This document shows, in pieces, positions 57,778 to 64,000 of a stretch of 64,000 nucleotides of DNA. Source of the stretch: Adiantum capillus-veneris (Eukaryota; Streptophyta; Polypodiopsida; Polypodiales; Pteridaceae); assembly GCA_014529385.2 (NCBI GenBank), contig CM043957.1, positions 70,193,003 to 70,257,002 of the forward strand. The letters run 5' to 3'. Within the stretch, counting starts at the first letter, position 1. Each line of letters starts with the position of its first letter. Below the pieces are notes generated by a model that was not told the DNA's origin, did not search any database, and saw only the letters and a program-made list of their open reading frames with translations. Both the position numbers and the translations under genes were made by a program.

Positions 57778-57795
57778 TGGTATCAGAGCATTTGG
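57778..57795 (+). promoter_or_regulatory. Primer-binding site (Met-tRNA type)
   Basis: TGGTATCAGAGCATTTGG, one base after the 5' LTR. Confidence 0.92.
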
Positions 57796-58193
57796 TTTCT
57801 CTTTTCTTGCTTAAGAAGAGAGGTCCTTAAGTAGCCCATAAATGGTTGATGTTGTTAATTATAATAGAGTAAGTGGAACTGGGATCTAATATCGGTTTTG
57901 TTAAGCCCACTATGTGGGGGATGGTGCACACCTCGGGAGCTTTGGACTTAATAATGGAGTCTTTTTAGACTTGCCTACGGCTTTACCATTATTGAGCCAT
58001 AAGAAGTCCCAAAGGAGCTAGCCCTAATTGGCAACTTTCCTATGTTAGACCTACTCCTCTACTCTCTATAATTAACCACTTTGAGCCGTGGGTGTAGATA
58101 CTTAAGAGCCGATTTTCAAAGGCTAAGAGGACTGGCAACTAAGGTTTTGAACTGCCAAATCATACACTAAGTATAAACATAAATTTTGTTAAC

Positions 58194-61100
58194 ATGGCTG
58201 AAAATAATCAAGAGAGTAGAATTAACATTGATAGCTTTGATTTTGCACATGAAGGTGCTAATGATGATGCTCCCATGTTTGTGAATTATCTCGTCGCTAG
58301 GTTGCAGCAAGCTATGGGCAACCCTGCTTTGCAAGCCGAAGTTACTCAACAACTTCGTGCTTATGGAATTTCCCTTCCTCTCCCAGAGGAGAGAGAGCTT
58401 AGGAGGCCTCTTGAAGAGACCCCCAAAAGAAGACTCTCTCCCATTCGAGAGGAGGAATCCAAAGACTAAGTTATTCTGAAGAGGTGGCTCCACGAAGACG
58501 ACGGTCTAGACGATCGCCTACTCCTCCCAAGAGGAAAAGAGCAACCTATAGTCCTTCTCCTCATCACTCTGAAAGGCAAGAGAGGAAACAAAGGAAGAAA
58601 AGGTCTAGGAAGAGGTCACCCTCTTCTCCTTCTTCTTCACCTTCCTCCTCTTCCGATGAAAGTTATGGCTATTCTCCTAGAGAATACAAGAGGGGAGGAC
58701 ATCGCAAATCATTTCCTGCATGGCGAAGGTCACAAAAGCTAAAGAAGTTCAAGGAGGGAGGAAAGAGTATCTCTTTTCTCACCTACGATGGCACCTTTGG
58801 TGCTACCGACAAAGTGTTGGCCTTCATCCAGCAATTTGATGCGGCCTTTGGGGACGAGGGCTTCACAGAGTCCTCCAAGCTACGCCATGTAGCTATGCAC
58901 TTCCAAAAATCAGCTCGTCAATGGTGGGCTAGCCTTCGTGGCAATGGAGAAGCCCCAAAGACATGGAAAACTCTACGAGTTTCCATCATGAAGCAATTTC
59001 TTCCAAGCGATACTAAAGATAAAGTTCTTACCGAATGGCGCGGATTGAAGCTTCTCTCTCATGAGTCTATCAACAAGTATGTAGACAAGTTTTGGGACTT
59101 ACATCTCAAAGCTACTGTCTTTCAAAAGATAGACTTTGCCGAGCAAAGACAGCAATTCTGTGTGGGATTACCTGAAGAGATGGCCGAATACATCAACTCT
59201 CAATGGCCTGGTACTATTACCGAAGTAATCTATCACACCATGGTTGCTTCACGCATCAATTTCCATCAAGGGGCTAGACGTAATGTCAAGCCCATGGAAA
59301 ACAAAGATAAAAATGATGCGAAGGGGAAATCCAATGCACAAAATAATTCCCAAGGCACTTCCAACAACAACAATAACAACAACAACAATCGGTCCAAGGA
59401 GAAGGGAGTTTACAAAGGTAAAAACAAACTCTCTCCTGAAGAGCTTGAAGCTTTTCGCAAGGACCATAAATGTTTCAAGTGTGGGGAGCAAAGACATGGC
59501 TATCGTTCTTGCCCGAAGAAGAATACTCGCAATGAGACTCCTAGGGCTTCCACCATCGAAGCTCCAAAAGAGGATGCTCATTGCAAAGGATCATCACTCT
59601 CCTATGCTTGGGGAAAGGTAAGAGAGCATGATGCCTTCATCTTGTTTGACCCTGGCTCTACTCTCAACTTCATATCAATAGAGTTGGCCACCAAGTTGGG
59701 CATTCAAGCTTTTGAGATGGGAGATATAGTAACAGCTGATGCAGATTTCAAGGGACAACAAGCCTCCGTTACTCCCTTGATTGGGAAGTTGAGGCTTCAT
59801 GTCCAAATCTATGTCGACAAAGAAGACTTCTTCATCTCTCCTCTCCAACATCAGGATGTTATCCTAGGGGCACCATGGTTTGATCGCATGGCTGCCAACA
59901 TGAAGTTCCCTGAAAGGAGAATTTACTTCACCTACAGGGGAAAGAACATGTATATAGATGCTAGTGAGCGTGGTCGCACTATTCCACTTGTAAATCCTCT
60001 TTCTTTTGATAAATCAATGAAGAGCTCAGTTTCTGCGTATATGATTTATGTCAAAGAGTCTCTAAAAGCTAATAATGTTTCATCAAATGAAAATGATAGG
60101 AATCAAGAAGAGTTAGACTTGTCTACTTTTCTAAAAGGATTCCAAGATGTGTTCATCGATGATATCCCTATGGACCTACCTCCAAAACGAGGGGATGATG
60201 ACCATCGTATTGAGCTCCTTCCAGGAAGCTCACCGCCTAACAAACCTCCTTATCGAGTCTCACAAGCTCAACAAGAGGAGATTATGAGGCAAGTATAGGA
60301 ATTGGTAGACAAAGGGATGGTGAGGCCTAGTTCCTCTCCCTTTTGTTCTCCAGTCCTTTTAGTGCAAAAGGAAGATGGTACATACCGTATGTGTGTGGAC
60401 TATCGAGCACTAAACCATATCACTATCAAAAACAGATTTCCCGTGCCTTGGGTAGAAGATCTGTTTGATAAGCTACAAGGCTCTACCTACTTCAGTAGGA
60501 TTGACCTTAAGAGTGGCTATCATCAAATAAGGATAGTGGATGAAAATATCCTAAAGACCGCGTTTCGCACAACATTTGGTCTTTATGAATATCTAGTCAT
60601 GCCTTTTGGCTTGACTAATGCACCAGTTACTTTCAATCGTCTCATGGAGAAAATTTTTAGACCATATCGTAAATTCATTGGAGTGTTCTTTGATGATATC
60701 ATCATCTACTCCAAATCTTTGGAGGAACATAAGCAACATCTCCAAGTGATTTTTCAAGACTTGAGGGAAAACAAACTTTTTCTCAACCAAAAGAAAAGTG
60801 AATTCTTCCTTCAAGAGATTCAATATCTAGGTCATATTATCTCTCACAATGGTATTCGTATGGATCCATCAAAGTTAGAGGTAATAAAATCATGGCCTAA
60901 CCCAAGGAATCTACATGAGCTAAGAAGCTTTATTGGTATGTGTGCATACTATAGACGCTTCATAGCAAAATTCTCTTAAGTAGCAGGACCACTACACGAC
61001 TTAACAAAGAAGAACGTTAAGTTTGTATGGACTGCTAAGGAGCAAAATGCTTTTGAAAAACTCAAAGAGAAGCTTACTTCCCAACCAGTCCTCGTGCTTC

Positions 61101-62944
61101 CGGATCTCTCAAAACCATTTGAGGTCCAATGTGATGCTTGTGGTGATTGCCTTGGAGCGGTTTTGCTTCAAGAAGGGAATGCCATAGCATATGAGAGCTG
61201 AAGGCTCAATAGTGATGAACGAGTCTTGGGCATTTATGAGAAAGAGCTTTTAGCTGTTCTACATGCCCTAGATACATGGAAGCACTACCTATTGGGGACT
61301 CCATTTATCCTACGAACCGACCACCAAAGTCTCAAGTATTTCATGACGCAAACCAAACTTTCCGACAAACAAATGAGGTGGGCAAATTTTCTTTCATAAT
61401 TTAATTTCCATATTGCTCACATAGCTGGTAAGCACAATCAAGTTGCCGATGCACTTTCACAACGACCAAAAGTTAATGCGGTGTCTATAGCTACTCACAA
61501 TGATCTATCCTCTATGATAGATGAGTATGCTACTGACCTTGACTTTAGAGACATAATGTCAGCCCTTGCTTTGGGGAAGAAAGAGGAACCATTCACCTTG
61601 CAGGATGGTTATCTTCTCCACGATTACCTTCGTGAGAAGGTTATGTATGAATCCCATGCTCCTCCATATGCAGAGCATAGAGGTATTCAACCTACTCTAT
61701 GAGGAGTAGAGACGTATTTCTATTGGCCTACCATGAAAGTGGACATACAAGAGTATGTTTCAAAATGTGTAGTATGCCAAAAGACCAAGTATGATAGAGG
61801 GAAGCAACCTGGATTACTCCAGCCATTGCCTATTCCAAATTCACCATGGGAGAGTATATCCATGGATTTCATCTTTAGATTACCCAAGTCTATCCATGGG
61901 AATACAGGAATATGGACAATAGTCGACAGGTTTAGCAAGCAAGCACATTTTATTCCTGTCAAAAAGACTATTAAGGCACATCAAATGGCAACTCTCTTCA
62001 TAGCTCAGATTTTCAAGCACCATGGATTACCCACATCCATCGTGTCAGATAGAGATCCTAGAATGACCAGTAATTTCTGGAAAGGTCTCTTTGAAAATCT
62101 AGGAACAAGATTGAATTTCTCTTCGGCCTATCACCCACAAACGGATGGCCAAAGTGAGATAGCCAATCTTACGATACTCGATCTACTCAAGACTTATGTT
62201 ACCGAAGTAGATCAACGCTCACAATGGGAAAAGTATTTACCTCTAGTAGAGTATGCCTACAATAATACTGTACATACTTCTACGGGGAAAGCACCTTTCG
62301 AGATCATAGAGGGAAGACCTAAAAGTCCCTTGCTACTCAAAGTCCATGGGAAGATCTTCGCCGCCAATGAGTATAGCCGTGACCTACAAGAATCTTTTCA
62401 AAAGATTAGGGAGGCTATAGCCATCTCTCAACAAAGGCAAAAAGCTGCTGCTGATAAGCACAAAAGAGCCTTAATGTTCAAAGAAAATGATTGGGTCTTA
62501 CTCAAGTTTCCTAATGTTCAATTAAGGCAAACGATGGGCAAAAATCCTACGGGCCATCAAAAGTATTATGCTAAACTAGCAAAAAGATACTATGGTCCTT
62601 TCCAAATGTTGAAGCCCATCAATGAGACGGCTTATCAACTCAGGTTGCCCAACCATTGGCTTATACACAATGCCTTTCATGTAAACCTACTTAAGCCCTA
62701 CAAAGGTGAGCCACCAACTGAACCAATTATTGAAGACCCTCCCGAAGTTGAAGACCAAGAAGAGGTGCTACAACCCGAAGTTGTCCTTCGGCATGAAGAC
62801 AAGGTACTACGACATGGTAAGATAATCCGACGGTATCTTATTAAGTTCAAAATTTATCCTTTTGAAGATGCTAAATGGATGCAAGGAGTACTACTTAAGG
62901 ATAGTATGAACCTTGTCAATGCTTACAGTGCTACATTAGAGTAA
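58194..62944 (+). pseudogene. gag-pol: Chromovirus gag-pol polyprotein with chromodomain
   Basis: Gag starts at 58194; a frameshift between 58440 and 58484 divides it, after which a single frame runs to TAA at 62942. In order: an RS-rich linker; capsid (SISFLTYDGTFGATDKVLAF); zinc knuckle CFKCGEQRHGYRSC (CX2CX4HX4C); protease with LFDPGSTLNFI and VILGAPWF; RT with VDYRALNHITIKNRFPVP, FSRIDLKSGYHQIRI and FFDDIIIYS; RNase H with VQCDACGDCLGAVLLQ, YEKELLAVLHAL and LRTDHQSL; integrase with H-H-C-C (ESHAPPYAEH, CVVCQK), SMDFIFRLP, VSDRDPRMTS and HPQTDGQSEIAN. It ends with a chromodomain-like RRYLIKFKIYPFEDAKW. In-frame stops lie at 60296, 60977, 61199, 61397 and 61700. The chromodomain likely once guided integration to histone-marked chromatin, as known for chromoviruses. 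Confidence 0.96.
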
Positions 62945-63291
62945 GCAAATGTACAACTCTCTTTTAAATGACTCATGTTTTTGTCTTATAAGACTAATCC
63001 TCTTTTTAATTGTGCACAAATTTAAATAGTATGCATGCTTAGAATCATGTTTGTGATGACGACGTCTCTCAAACACTAAGTAGAATTTGTCACTCTACTT
63101 TGGGAGAATGAAATGGACTAAAGCGCAGACATGTTTGCGGCAGCTATGTCTCCCAAGCACCAAATGGATTAGTCATCCATCTTGGAAAGATGTCGTAGGG
63201 TAAAAAAGGGATCCTCTACCCGCTAAGTACGATTGACTAATGACTAAGGCTTTATCTCTTCTACCTCATAGTCGAGGACGACTATGATTTC
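62945..63291 (+). other. Untranslated region before the chromovirus 3' LTR
   Basis: About 350 bp of non-coding sequence with two related parts (GACGTCTCTCAAACACTAAGTAGA and TATGTCTCCCAAGCACCAAATGGA, both followed by TTTGG/CTTGG). Nothing else seen. Confidence 0.5.
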
Positions 63292-63304
63292 AAGAGAGAG
63301 GTAA
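63292..63304 (+). promoter_or_regulatory. Polypurine tract of the chromovirus
   Basis: AAGAGAGAGGTAA directly precedes the 3' LTR TGTCAT. Confidence 0.7.
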
Positions 63305-63893
63305 TGTCATAAAATCTAATATCTAACCAACCCAAATGATTTTCTCATATTAAATTGATCACTTAATGTGGGAGAATAAATGGGAACAAGTGTTAAGATA
63401 TAGATATGTGCTTATAGATCTATCTCAACACGGGGCCAATAGTAAAGGGGCCCAAATGGGAGATGGTCTATCAAGAGCAAGGCTAACCAATGGAGCAGAA
63501 GACCTTAGGGTTAGCTTCATTGAAGATCTCCAATAATGTGTGTAAAAGTCCTTTGACTTAGGTAAGCTAGGGTTGAGCTTGAGGTGGGAACCCGGCCCAA
63601 GCTCGAGGTGCTTGTCGTGCTTGAGGTGCTTGTCCTGCTTGAGGTGCTTGTCATGCTTGAGGTGCTTGATTAAGATGCTTGAGGTGCTTGACTGGCTCCA
63701 TGCTTGAGGCGCTTGACTTGGTGCATGATTAAGGTGCTTGAGGTGCCTTGAGAAGCTTGCCTGAGATGCTTGTGGGAACACCCCCTACTTCAAGTGCTTA
63801 GTCATGCTTGATGACTAAGGGGCTTGCTCATCCAAAGTCAAAAATATCCCTATAAGGAGGGGGGCGAGCCTACAAGGGGGGGGGATGAGAGAG

Positions 63894-63960
<67 letters not shown>

Positions 63961-64000
63961 GGGAAGCCCCAGCTTGAAGAGGCAGCAAGGACACTTGTCA
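63305..64000 (+). repeat. Chromovirus 3' LTR (partial; window ends)
   Basis: Matches 56133-56800 apart from scattered substitutions, a shorter G-run and a (AC)n tract of about 65 bp at 63894-63958 where the 5' LTR has about 10 bp of AC. Confidence 0.95.

Larger units (their letters stand above)
56133..64000 (+). mobile_element. Ty3/gypsy chromovirus, near full length (3' LTR runs off the window)
   Basis: The 5' LTR (56133-57776) and the first 696 bp of the 3' LTR (63305 onward) are almost identical, indicating a recent insertion. The primer site, gag-pol and a polypurine-like tract before the 3' LTR are in order on the plus strand. The polyprotein ends in a chromodomain, which defines chromoviruses. 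It carries one frameshift and five in-frame stops, so it is non-autonomous. The target duplication cannot be checked because the right end lies outside the window. Confidence 0.95.

Overview
This is plant nuclear DNA, intergenic and dominated by transposable elements. The evidence is Ty1/copia and Ty3/gypsy LTR retrotransposons with plant-type primer sites (TGGTATCAGAGC, complementary to the 3' end of initiator Met-tRNA), a CACTA-like element, Helitron-type ends, GT-AG introns in gene relics, and very long (GA)n, (CA)n and (TA)n microsatellites. The species cannot be fixed from sequence alone. The element mix and GA-rich microsatellites would suit a large-genome land plant such as a fern, but that is a guess. 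I see no intact ordinary host gene.

Layout. 0-3.6 kb: duplicated low-copy DNA, a solo LTR (2466-3226) with a perfect GTCAT target duplication, a compound microsatellite and a Helitron-type 3' end. 4.4-8.8 kb: two decayed, intron-bearing gene relics, one per strand; the first resembles a transposon gene. 8.8-12.9 kb: the least ordinary part. It holds a family of short inverted repeats carrying an ACCAAGCGA core, a broken histone H3/CENH3-like gene with an acidic repeat reading frame behind it, three tandem ~165-bp units that each fold into a microRNA-like hairpin, and directly next to them a 700-bp near-perfect palindrome (335-bp arms, 30-nt loop).

13.5-18.6 kb: a structurally complete minus-strand copia element (LTRs, PBS, PPT, CCCAC target duplication) with several coding breaks, lying beside an unrecognised minus-strand gene relic. 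23.8-35.8 kb: a ~12-kb minus-strand gypsy element of the Tat-like type with an extra coiled-coil reading frame after integrase, itself carrying a nested, 5'-truncated copia. 35.8-43.5 kb: AT-rich DNA with a 1.34-kb CACTA-like element and three copies of a ~350-bp repeat, two of them inverted.

43.5-51 kb: LTRs of one gypsy family in opposite orientations, a copia RNase H remnant, and a gypsy copy truncated inside gag. 51-56 kb: microsatellite-rich spacer with a 380-bp tandem duplication and a second Helitron-type end. 56.1 kb to the end: a chromodomain-bearing gypsy (chromovirus) with near-identical LTRs, silenced by one gag frameshift and five in-frame stops. The window reads as a record of nested insertion, recombination to solo LTRs and decay. 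The small hairpin/palindrome/H3 cluster is the best place to look for something undescribed.
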